From an uncultured Clostridia bacterium (GTDB lineage: Bacteria > Bacillota > Clostridia > Lachnospirales > CAG-274): 5,903 nt of DNA. The position numbers were made by a program, and so were the translations under genes. How positions within the stretch are numbered: position 1 is the first letter of the stretch; each line of letters starts with the position of its first letter. Positions 1-5,244 of this stretch are shown here, piece by piece. The notes under the pieces were generated by a model. The model saw nothing but the letters and a program-made list of their open reading frames with translations, did not search any database and was not told the DNA's origin. Location: NCBI GenBank assembly GCA_947589405.1, contig CANQBT010000117.1:1-5903 (forward strand). The letters are read 5' to 3'.

Positions 1-25
1 ATGTATTTATAATAAAAAGGATTAT

Positions 26-67
26 AATGTAAGCATAGGGACTGATCCCCTGTGCTTACATTTTTTT
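26..67 (+). terminator. Strong hairpin with T-tract (intrinsic terminator or leader attenuator)
   Basis: Positions 26-40 pair with 48-62 in a 15-bp stem (one G-U pair) closing a 7-nt loop (41-47), and a run of seven T starts at 61. This is the form of a rho-independent terminator for + strand transcription. It most simply ends an upstream gene lying outside the window. However, the T-run ends only 20 nt before the GTG of the next gene and overlaps its leader, leaving no room for a promoter in between. Perfect TATAAT hexamers lie at 8-13 and 23-28, so the hairpin could instead sit in the 5' leader of the small gene at 88. The sequence alone does not decide between the two. Confidence 0.8.
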
Positions 68-87
68 ATTGCGAAAGGAGGTATTTT

Positions 88-294
88 GTGAGCGTTGATA
101 TTCAGAGCTTGTTAAGTATAGGAATGAAACCCGATGAGGCAGAAATGGTCATGCAGTATAAAAGCAGCGAAGATGCGGTTCGCAGATTAAGGATATTCCG
201 CTCTCATGTTCTGGAGGATATACACATCAGACAACAGACATTGGACAAAATAGACTATATTATCAATAGGCTGAAAATAGAAAATATACAATAA
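88..294 (+). CDS. Small helical protein of unknown function (68 aa)
   Basis: I do not recognise a named family. The start is set at the GTG at 88 because an AAAGGAGG ribosome binding site (74-81) lies 6 nt upstream; an in-frame GTG at 52 lies inside the terminator-like hairpin and has no such site. The 68-residue product has no signal peptide, membrane segment or cysteines. It starts with a short region (SVDIQSLLSIGMKPDEAEMV), followed by a charged, probably helical or coiled-coil second half rich in R, D, I and L (about residues 25-66). It is likely a soluble cytoplasmic protein, perhaps acting by protein-protein contact. It precedes the flavoprotein operon by 109 bp, is separated from it by that operon's own promoter, and need not be functionally linked. 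Codon use and the ribosome binding site support a real gene; function is unknown. Confidence 0.7.
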   Translation: MSVDIQSLLSIGMKPDEAEMVMQYKSSEDAVRRLRIFRSHVLEDIHIRQQTLDKIDYIINRLKIENIQ

Positions 295-320
295 AAAAAC
301 AAAATTTTTTTAAACCTATA

Positions 321-335
321 TTGACACGATGTCAG
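321..335. promoter_or_regulatory. Operator copy 1, overlapping the -35 box
   Basis: TTGACACGATGTCAG has inverted TGACA/TGTCA half-sites separated by CGA. The same core with the same trailing bases (TGACACGATGTCAGAAT) recurs exactly 36 bp downstream. The length and symmetry suit a TetR-family dimer, and a TetR-family gene lies two genes downstream in the same transcription unit, so it is the likely ligand. A protein bound here would block the -35 region. Assignment to this particular TetR is inference from proximity. Confidence 0.7.
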
Positions 336-349
336 AATAGTGTTATCAT
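321..349 (+). promoter_or_regulatory. Sigma-A-type promoter of the flavoprotein/TetR operon
   Basis: A perfect -35 box TTGACA (321-326) is followed, after a 17-bp spacer, by TATCAT (344-349), a five-of-six match to the -10 consensus. A TG at 341-342 gives an extended -10. Transcription would begin near 356, leaving a leader of about 48 nt before the ATG at 404, whose ribosome binding site AGGAGG is at 390-395. The -35 box is part of the first inverted repeat (321-335) and the predicted start site abuts the second (357-371), an arrangement typical of repressor-controlled promoters. This is seen in the sequence; promoter activity itself is inferred. Confidence 0.75.
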
Positions 350-356
350 AATTATA

Positions 357-371
357 CTGACACGATGTCAG
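357..371. promoter_or_regulatory. Operator copy 2, at the transcription start
   Basis: CTGACACGATGTCAG is a 6+3+6 inverted repeat, slightly more symmetric than copy 1, with a 17-bp identical core (358-374 versus 322-338). It lies just downstream of the -10 box at about +2 to +16, where a bound repressor would hinder open-complex formation or escape. The 36-bp spacing is about 3.4 helical turns, so two dimers would not face the same side of straight DNA. A single extra TGTCA half-site occurs at 379-383. Confidence 0.7.
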
Positions 372-403
372 AATGATATGTCAATATATAGGAGGAATAA
401 AAA

Positions 404-955
404 ATGAAAAAGAATATTGGTCCTGTACTTGCCTTGTATCCAACCCCTGTAACGGTCATCGGCGCTATGAATAATGATAAGCCCACGTGGACGCTTGTTG
501 CACATATAGGCATAATAGGTCATGACAGAGTGCTTGTAAGTCTTGCGGAGCCTCATTTTATAAATGAATGTATCAAGAAAACAGGTAAGCTTTCAATTAA
601 CATTGTTGATGAGGGTATGTTGAAGGAAACCGATTACACGGGATCTGTCAGCGGTAAAAAAGTCGATAAATCAAATGTATTTGAATATATACTTGGGGAA
701 GTGGGAACTCCCATTATAAGCAGATCTCCCCTTACAATGGAATGTACGGTTGCAGATATTTATAAAACGCAGAATTTTGAAAGCTTTATATGCACTATTG
801 ACAGTACCTATGTATCTGAGGAATATTTGGACAGTAACGGCAAAATAAATTACAATACCTTAAAGCCTGTTTTATTTGAGTTTCCCACATATCAATATCT
901 CAGAACAGGCGATGTTATAGGCAAATGTCTTTCCTTTGCCAAGAAAAGTGAGTAA
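404..955 (+). CDS. Flavin-reductase-like FMN-binding split-barrel protein
   Basis: This 183-residue cytoplasmic protein looks like the flavin reductase-like / DIM6-NTAB group, in which a split beta-barrel binds FMN and passes electrons from NAD(P)H or a partner to flavin or small substrates. Supporting features are the N-terminal barrel strands (ALYPTPVTVIGAM, about residues 10-22), the segment TWTLVAHIGIIGHDRVLVSL (about 28-47), which usually contacts FMN, the central CIKKTGKLSINIVDE segment (56-70), and the C-terminal KPVLFEFPTYQYLRTGD-GK region (154-173), characteristic of Clostridia members of the family. Its length is normal for the family. The ATG at 404 has AGGAGG 8 nt upstream. It is the first gene after the operator-bearing promoter and lies 56 bp before the TetR gene, so it is probably a main target of that repressor. 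The substrate cannot be told from sequence; it could be a flavin supplier for the other flavoproteins here, or a quinone or xenobiotic reductase. Confidence 0.82.
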   Translation: MKKNIGPVLALYPTPVTVIGAMNNDKPTWTLVAHIGIIGHDRVLVSLAEPHFINECIKKTGKLSINIVDEGMLKETDYTGSVSGKKVDKSNVFEYILGEVGTPIISRSPLTMECTVADIYKTQNFESFICTIDSTYVSEEYLDSNGKINYNTLKPVLFEFPTYQYLRTGDVIGKCLSFAKKSE

Positions 956-1011
956 TTTTATATTTTGCAGTTATATATTAAAAAAATTGAGATAAATCAA
1001 GGAGATATACT

Positions 1012-1638
1012 ATGCCAAAAGGATCCCCCGAACTTACAAACGCAAGGAAAGAAGAAATTATAAATGCCTGCGAAAAGCTGTATAAAACAATGAGCTTTAA
1101 GGAAATAACCATTAAAGAAATAGGAGATGCTACAAGCTTTACACGAACATCTATATACAATTATTTTCAGACAAAGGAGGAAATATTTCTTGCACTTCTG
1201 ACGAGAGAATATGAATATTGGATAGCTGATCTTAAGAGTATAACGGAAAAATATGAGACCCTTACAAAAGAAGATTTTGCCGATAAAATAGCTCATTCTT
1301 TGGAAAAGCGTTCTCAGCTTTTGAAAATATTGTCAATGAACCATTATGATATGGAGGAGAACAGCCGCCCACAGTATCTTACTGCTATGAAGGTGGCATA
1401 CGGCAATTCTATCAGGGTCGTAGATGACTGTCTTAACAAGTTTTTTCCCTCTATGACGGACAAGGAAAGACAAAATTTTATATATGTATTTTTCCCTTTT
1501 ATGTTTGGTATATATCCATATACCGTAGTTACAGAAAAACAGAGAGAAGCTATGGAAGAAGCAAAGGTCGATTATGTTTTTATGTCCATATATGAGATAA
1601 TATACGACTGTGTACGAAATTTATTAAAGGAGAGATAA
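1012..1638 (+). CDS. TetR/AcrR-family transcriptional repressor
   Basis: A 208-residue protein with the typical TetR architecture: an N-terminal three-helix DNA-binding domain (about residues 10-58) containing a helix-turn-helix at roughly 31-52. The segment EITIKEIGDATSFTRTSIYNYF followed by TKEEIF is the family hallmark. The C-terminal part (about 65-208) is all-helical, with aromatic-rich stretches (YVFFPFMFGIYPYTVV, about 158-173) likely to line a hydrophobic ligand pocket and dimer face. The ATG at 1012 has AAGGAG 7 nt upstream. It lies inside the operon, 56 bp after the split-barrel gene and 2 bp before the aldo/keto reductase. The twin inverted repeats at the head of the operon make negative autoregulation the simplest model. 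The inducer is unknown; the neighbouring enzymes point to a small carbonyl or redox-active compound. Confidence 0.93.
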   Translation: MPKGSPELTNARKEEIINACEKLYKTMSFKEITIKEIGDATSFTRTSIYNYFQTKEEIFLALLTREYEYWIADLKSITEKYETLTKEDFADKIAHSLEKRSQLLKILSMNHYDMEENSRPQYLTAMKVAYGNSIRVVDDCLNKFFPSMTDKERQNFIYVFFPFMFGIYPYTVVTEKQREAMEEAKVDYVFMSIYEIIYDCVRNLLKER

Positions 1639-1640
1639 TA

Positions 1641-2585
1641 ATGAATATTAAAAAAAATTTACCTAAAATAGCACTTGGTGCATGGGCATGGGGAAATGAC
1701 GGAACTTTCGGAAATGAATTTACGCCGGAAACACTTAAACCTATTTTTGATAAAGCTATGGAAAACGGACTGAATTTATGGGATACGGCTTATGCTTACG
1801 GAGCCGGTACATCGGAGAAGATACTTGCAGGCTTTCTGAAAGGCTTGCAAAGGGATTCCTATATTATATCCGATAAGTTTACTCCTCAATGCGCAGATGT
1901 TTCATCACCTACAGCATTTAAAGATATGATAGAAATGCAGCTTGAACTTATGGAACTTAACAGCTTTGACATTTATTGGATACACAATGTCTGGGACGCA
2001 CCCAAATGGACAGAAGAAATGGCAAAATATTTTGAGGGTAAAGATAATGTTCCTCTGCTTGGTGTATCAAACCACGATCTTGCGGAAATAAAACAGGCAG
2101 ATGAAATACTTAAAAGTCATGGATTAAAGCTGTCTGCCGTACAAAACCATTTAAGTCTTATAAACCGCTCATCTGAGGATTCGGGTATATTGGACTATTG
2201 TCGCAAAAACGATATAACATTTTTTGCATATATGGTATTGGAACAGGGAGCTCTTTCAGGAAAATATGATACAAAACACCCAATGCCGGAGGGTTCTGCA
2301 AGAGCAGAGACATATAATCCTGTGCTTGATAAATTGGAAATACTTAATAAAGAACTAAAAAGACTTGCAGATAAATATAATGTAGGTACTGCGCAGATAC
2401 CTGTTGCGTGGGCTATTGCAAAGGGTACGCTTCCTATTGTGGGTGTTACTAAAACAAGCCATGTTGAAGATGCGGTAAAGGCTGCAAACATAAAACTGAC
2501 CGACGAAGAAACCGCAGAACTTGAAAAACTGGCAGACAGTCTTGAAATAAATGCAATACGTTTTTGGGAAAAGGAAATGAAATAA
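1641..2585 (+). CDS. Aldo/keto reductase
   Basis: A 314-residue (beta/alpha)8-barrel oxidoreductase that would reduce aldehydes or ketones with NADPH in the cytoplasm. The catalytic tetrad is complete: Asp48 and Tyr53 in WDTAYAYG, Lys79 in ISDKF, and His115 in IYWIHN. Other landmarks are GVSN (141-144), the QNHLSLINR strand (about 168-176), LEQGALSGKY (200-209) and the C-terminal cofactor-binding segment GVTKTSHVEDAVKAA (268-282). Length is normal for the IolS/YccK-type group. It starts 2 bp after the TetR stop; the ribosome binding site (AAAGGAGAG) lies inside the end of the TetR gene, so the two are co-transcribed and probably coupled in translation. Substrate is not determinable. It is distinct from the second aldo/keto reductase that begins at 5794, whose N-terminus is quite different. 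Confidence 0.93.
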   Translation: MNIKKNLPKIALGAWAWGNDGTFGNEFTPETLKPIFDKAMENGLNLWDTAYAYGAGTSEKILAGFLKGLQRDSYIISDKFTPQCADVSSPTAFKDMIEMQLELMELNSFDIYWIHNVWDAPKWTEEMAKYFEGKDNVPLLGVSNHDLAEIKQADEILKSHGLKLSAVQNHLSLINRSSEDSGILDYCRKNDITFFAYMVLEQGALSGKYDTKHPMPEGSARAETYNPVLDKLEILNKELKRLADKYNVGTAQIPVAWAIAKGTLPIVGVTKTSHVEDAVKAANIKLTDEETAELEKLADSLEINAIRFWEKEMK

Positions 2586-2641
2586 AGAACAGATAGTTAA
2601 AGATCTGTCTTAAATGAGCAAATTAAAATGGAGGTTATATT

Positions 2642-3664
2642 ATGAAAAAAATATTATTGGCAATTTTTACATTGATATTCTTTTGTATGACAGCTGCGGC
2701 GGTAAATGCAGCAGAGTCTGACGATTTGACAATACAGCTTAAAATAGACAGTCCTCTTATGCTTGTAAATAACGAGGAAAAAAGCATTGACGAAAACGGC
2801 ACCGTACCTGTTATTGTCAACGGCAGAACGCTTCTGCCCATTCGTGCCGTAGTTGAGGAAATAGGCGGCAGCGTGGAATGGAACGGAGATACAAGGACAG
2901 TAGATTTACAGAGTGGAGATAACAATATAAAGCTTGAAATAGACAGCACAACAGCCTATTTGAATAATGGACCGTATACTCTTGATACTCCCCCTGCCAT
3001 AATAGGCGGCAGAACCATGCTGCCAATACGCTTTATAGCCGAGAGCTTTGGGCTTGAGGTGAACTGGAGCGGTGAGGAGCAAACCGTAACAATTGTAAAA
3101 AAATCGGAAATACAGACAGAAACCGTAACTTCTGTCGAGATAAGGACAGAAGTTACCACAAACGAAGAAACAACAACAGAAAATGATAACAATATCCTTG
3201 TGGTATATTTTTCCGCAACAAACAATACAAAGGGTGTGGCAGAGAAAATAGCCGAAGCGGCAGATGCCGATATTTATGCCATAACTCCTGCAATACCATA
3301 CACAGACGCAGACCTTGACTATAATACCGAATGCCGTGCAAATAAGGAACAAAACGATGACAGCGCACGGCCTGAAATTTCAGGAATGGTAGAAAATATG
3401 GAGGATTACGATACTGTTTTCATAGGTTATCCCATATGGTGGGGACAGGCGCCTAAGATAATGTATACATTCCTTGAAAGCTATGACTTTAACGGCAAAA
3501 CTATAATTCCCTTCTGTACATCAGGCAGCAGCCCCATAGGCTCAAGTGCAGAAAATATGCACAGCCTTGCAGCAGGCGCAGACTGGCTTGAAGGTCAGCG
3601 TTTTGGCGGCGGCGCTTCCGCAGATGATGTAAGCAGCTGGGTAAATTCTCTTGGGCTTAAATAA
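2642..3664 (+). CDS. Secreted stalk-domain/flavodoxin fusion protein
   Basis: A 340-residue exported protein. Residues 1-23 form a Sec signal peptide (KK, hydrophobic core, cleavage probably after VNA). Residues about 35-153 match the copper amine oxidase N-terminal-like 'stalk' module of Clostridia, with the paired repeats GRTLLPIRAV (61-70) and GRTMLPIRFI (123-132), each followed by a G--V-W strand; the name does not imply copper binding. A Thr/Glu-rich linker (about 154-183) leads to a flavodoxin-type domain (184-340) with the FMN phosphate loop SATNNTKG (191-198), the aromatic loop YPIWWGQAP (263-271) and the TSGSSPIGSS loop (293-302). No lipobox or LPXTG motif is seen, so anchoring is unclear; the stalk may bind cell-wall material. 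The ATG at 2642 follows a TGGAGG site at 2629-2634. The 56-bp gap after the aldo/keto reductase has no terminator, so it is probably in the same operon. An FMN-loaded flavodoxin outside the membrane is the inferred product. Confidence 0.88.
   Translation: MKKILLAIFTLIFFCMTAAAVNAAESDDLTIQLKIDSPLMLVNNEEKSIDENGTVPVIVNGRTLLPIRAVVEEIGGSVEWNGDTRTVDLQSGDNNIKLEIDSTTAYLNNGPYTLDTPPAIIGGRTMLPIRFIAESFGLEVNWSGEEQTVTIVKKSEIQTETVTSVEIRTEVTTNEETTTENDNNILVVYFSATNNTKGVAEKIAEAADADIYAITPAIPYTDADLDYNTECRANKEQNDDSARPEISGMVENMEDYDTVFIGYPIWWGQAPKIMYTFLESYDFNGKTIIPFCTSGSSPIGSSAENMHSLAAGADWLEGQRFGGGASADDVSSWVNSLGLK
3125..3156. repeat. Perfect 12-bp inverted repeat inside the interdomain linker
   Basis: GTAACTTCTGTC (3125-3136) and GACAGAAGTTAC (3145-3156) are exact reverse complements separated by 8 nt. 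They lie in the DNA encoding the Thr/Glu-rich linker between the stalk and flavodoxin domains (peptide about VTSVEIRTEVT). No T-tract follows, so it is not an intrinsic terminator. In mRNA it could form a stable hairpin exactly at the domain boundary. Confidence 0.85.
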
Positions 3665-3680
3665 GATCGGAGGTGCAGAA

Positions 3681-5135
3681 ATGAACAGGATAGCATCGTT
3701 TTTACTCTCTGTGATATTATCGGTCAGTACTGCCATGACAGGCTGCTCTCAGGAAAATATTGAAAAAAATAATATTACAGACCCAAAAACCAAAATTTCC
3801 GATAATGCCGCCGAAAGCATTTCGGACAATAAAGCAAATGACGGACTTGTACTTATACATGGCGGAACATTTCAGATGGGAAGCCCTGTAGATGAGCCTG
3901 AAAGGGATAATGACGAGGTACAGCATTCTGTGACTGTTTCCGATTTTTACATGGCAGAGACCGAGCTTACACAAAAAGCCTATCAGACTGTTACAGGCAA
4001 TGATCCGTCAGAAAACAAAGGCGATAATTTACCCGTTACAAATATAACATGGTACGATGCGGTAAAGTATTGTAATGAACTCAGCAAGGCAAATGGATTA
4101 ACTCCATGTTATGAAATTTCGGACAATACTGTTGTCTGGAACAGAGCGGCAGACGGTTATCGTCTGCCTACGGAAGCGGAATGGGAATATGCGGCAAGAG
4201 CAAATACCGACACACCCTTTAATTTCGGAGATTATGTATATGATGAAAATGCAAACTGCTACAATGCCTATGGATATAATAACGATGCAAGCGGACAATG
4301 GGTAAACGGATATATTGAACATACTGTAGACGTTAAAAGCTATGAGCCAAATTCCTTTGGGCTTTATGATATGCATGGCAATGCTGCCGAGTGGGTGTGG
4401 GATTGGTACGGAGAATATGATACTGCCGCAGCCAAAGATCCCACAGGTGCGGAAACAGGCAATTACAAAACAGCAAGAGGCGGCGGCTGGAATGATTTTC
4501 CCAAGCATATACGTTCTGCATATCGTTTCGCTTTTCCTGCCGATGTTCCTCTTTACAGTATAGGTATGCGTGTAGTAAGAAATGCCGCTCCTATAGCCGA
4601 TGAAGTAAAAAGCGTTTATACATCGGCTCCCAAGCAGCAAACAGGAAAAACTCTTATAGTTTATTTTTCACAGACAGGCAATACAGACGGTCTTGCAAAA
4701 ATAATACAGGAAATGAGCGGTTTTGATATGTTCCGTATTGAACGTGCAAAGCCCTATTCCGCAACAAGCAATTCTCAGAGCCTATATGCGGAAGCCCTGA
4801 ATGAATACAGAGAAAAGGCTGAGCCTGAGTTGAAAGCATATCCCGAAGATAAGGGCATAGATATGAGTCAATATGATACAGTTATGCTTGGCTATTGTAA
4901 CTGGTGGGCATCTATCCCTGCATCTGTACGTACATTTTTAAAGCACTATGATATGAGCGGTAAAACAATAATACCCTTTTGCAGTATGGGCGGCGGACGC
5001 TTTGGTCAGACAATAAGTGCTGTGGCAAAGCTTGCGCCCAACAGCGAGATCAAAGAAGGTCTTTGTGTAACGTATTCATCTTATGACAGAGATGAAATAA
5101 AGAAATGGCTTGAAAGCAATAACATTTCGGAGTAA
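3681..5135 (+). CDS. Lipoprotein with FGE-sulfatase-like domain fused to flavodoxin domain
   Basis: A 484-residue surface lipoprotein. The signal peptide ends in a lipobox-like AMTGC with Cys22 as the lipidated residue (Met at -3 is atypical). After a linker (23-54), residues about 55-301 match the FGE-sulfatase/SUMF1 fold: GGTFQMGS (61-68), E-ELTQKAYQ (93-102), RLPTEAEWEYAAR (161-173), GLYDMHGNAAEWVWDW (227-242), RGGGW (266-270) and a terminal GMRVVR. The two copper-binding, catalytic cysteines of true formylglycine-generating enzymes should fall near residues 272 and 277; here they are Asp and Ile, so that activity is not expected. Residues about 323-484 are a flavodoxin domain with phosphate loop SQTGNTDG (330-337), YCNWWASIP (405-413) and CSMGGGRFG (434-442). 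The start at 3681 is chosen for the GGAGG at 3669-3673 and because it gives an intact signal peptide; an in-frame ATG at 3651 lies inside the previous gene. The gap to the stalk-flavodoxin gene is 16 bp, so the two are co-transcribed. Confidence 0.88.
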   Translation: MNRIASFLLSVILSVSTAMTGCSQENIEKNNITDPKTKISDNAAESISDNKANDGLVLIHGGTFQMGSPVDEPERDNDEVQHSVTVSDFYMAETELTQKAYQTVTGNDPSENKGDNLPVTNITWYDAVKYCNELSKANGLTPCYEISDNTVVWNRAADGYRLPTEAEWEYAARANTDTPFNFGDYVYDENANCYNAYGYNNDASGQWVNGYIEHTVDVKSYEPNSFGLYDMHGNAAEWVWDWYGEYDTAAAKDPTGAETGNYKTARGGGWNDFPKHIRSAYRFAFPADVPLYSIGMRVVRNAAPIADEVKSVYTSAPKQQTGKTLIVYFSQTGNTDGLAKIIQEMSGFDMFRIERAKPYSATSNSQSLYAEALNEYREKAEPELKAYPEDKGIDMSQYDTVMLGYCNWWASIPASVRTFLKHYDMSGKTIIPFCSMGGGRFGQTISAVAKLAPNSEIKEGLCVTYSSYDRDEIKKWLESNNISE

Positions 5136-5141
5136 ATGAGA

Positions 5142-5219
5142 ATGGATAAGAAAGGAAATTTTTATTACGGACATGTAAAAGACTTTGAACAAAATGAAAT
5201 ATACGGAAACGGTTTATAA
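5142..5219 (+). CDS. Possible mini-ORF or gene remnant (25 aa)
   Basis: Between the lipoprotein and the FMN reductase a short frame runs from ATG 5142 (or ATG 5136, two codons earlier) to TAA at 5217-5219. It reads MDKKGNFYYGHVKDFEQN and then seven more residues. A GGAG at 5129-5132, overlapping the lipoprotein's end, lies 9 nt before ATG 5142. The opening loosely recalls the N-terminus of some AbrB/MazE-like proteins of Clostridia, which continue with a swapped-hairpin DNA-binding domain that is absent here. It may be a genuine small peptide, a decayed gene start, or chance. Confidence 0.25.
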   Translation: MDKKGNFYYGHVKDFEQNEIYGNGL

Positions 5220-5220
5220 T
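5215..5220 (+). promoter_or_regulatory. Candidate -10 box in the widest intra-cluster gap
   Basis: A perfect TATAAT sits 24 bp before the ATG at 5245. A TTGAAC at 5185-5190 resembles a -35 box, but the 24-bp spacing is too long, and nothing convincing lies at 16-18 bp. In such AT-rich DNA the hexamer may be chance. If real, it would give the FMN reductase and second aldo/keto reductase a secondary promoter with a very short leader. No copy of the twin operator is found here. Confidence 0.2.
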
Positions 5221-5244
5221 ATTCATCAATTAAGGAGGTTTTTT

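Noticed and set aside
52..87. Upstream GTG start for the first small gene, adding 12 residues.
   Set aside because: It lies within the hairpin and T-tract and lacks a ribosome binding site; GTG 88 has AAAGGAGG 6 nt upstream.
295..311. A-run followed by T-run after the small gene, as a possible terminator.
   Set aside because: Any stem would be made only of A-T pairs with no GC core; too weak to call.
379..383. Extra TGTCA as a third operator half-site.
   Set aside because: No matching TGACA partner at the 3-bp spacing; a five-base match is expected by chance.
2589..2608. ACAGAT/ATCTGT inverted repeat in the gap after the first aldo/keto reductase.
   Set aside because: Only a 6-bp stem with a mismatched extension and no T-tract; not a terminator, and unlike the operator repeats.
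2906..3352. Cysteine- and tyrosine-rich - strand open frame (148 codons) opposite the stalk-flavodoxin gene.
   Set aside because: Antisense shadow of a clear coding region; no ribosome binding site or domain support.
4098..4640. Long open frame on the - strand (180 codons) within the lipoprotein gene.
   Set aside because: It is a shadow of the strongly supported + strand gene, and its product has a biased I/C/S-rich composition with no recognisable domain.
5194..5204. ATGAAATATAC shared with the start of the second aldo/keto reductase (5794-5804), suggesting a decayed copy of that gene start.
   Set aside because: Similarity stops after 11 bases and the following codons do not match an aldo/keto reductase.
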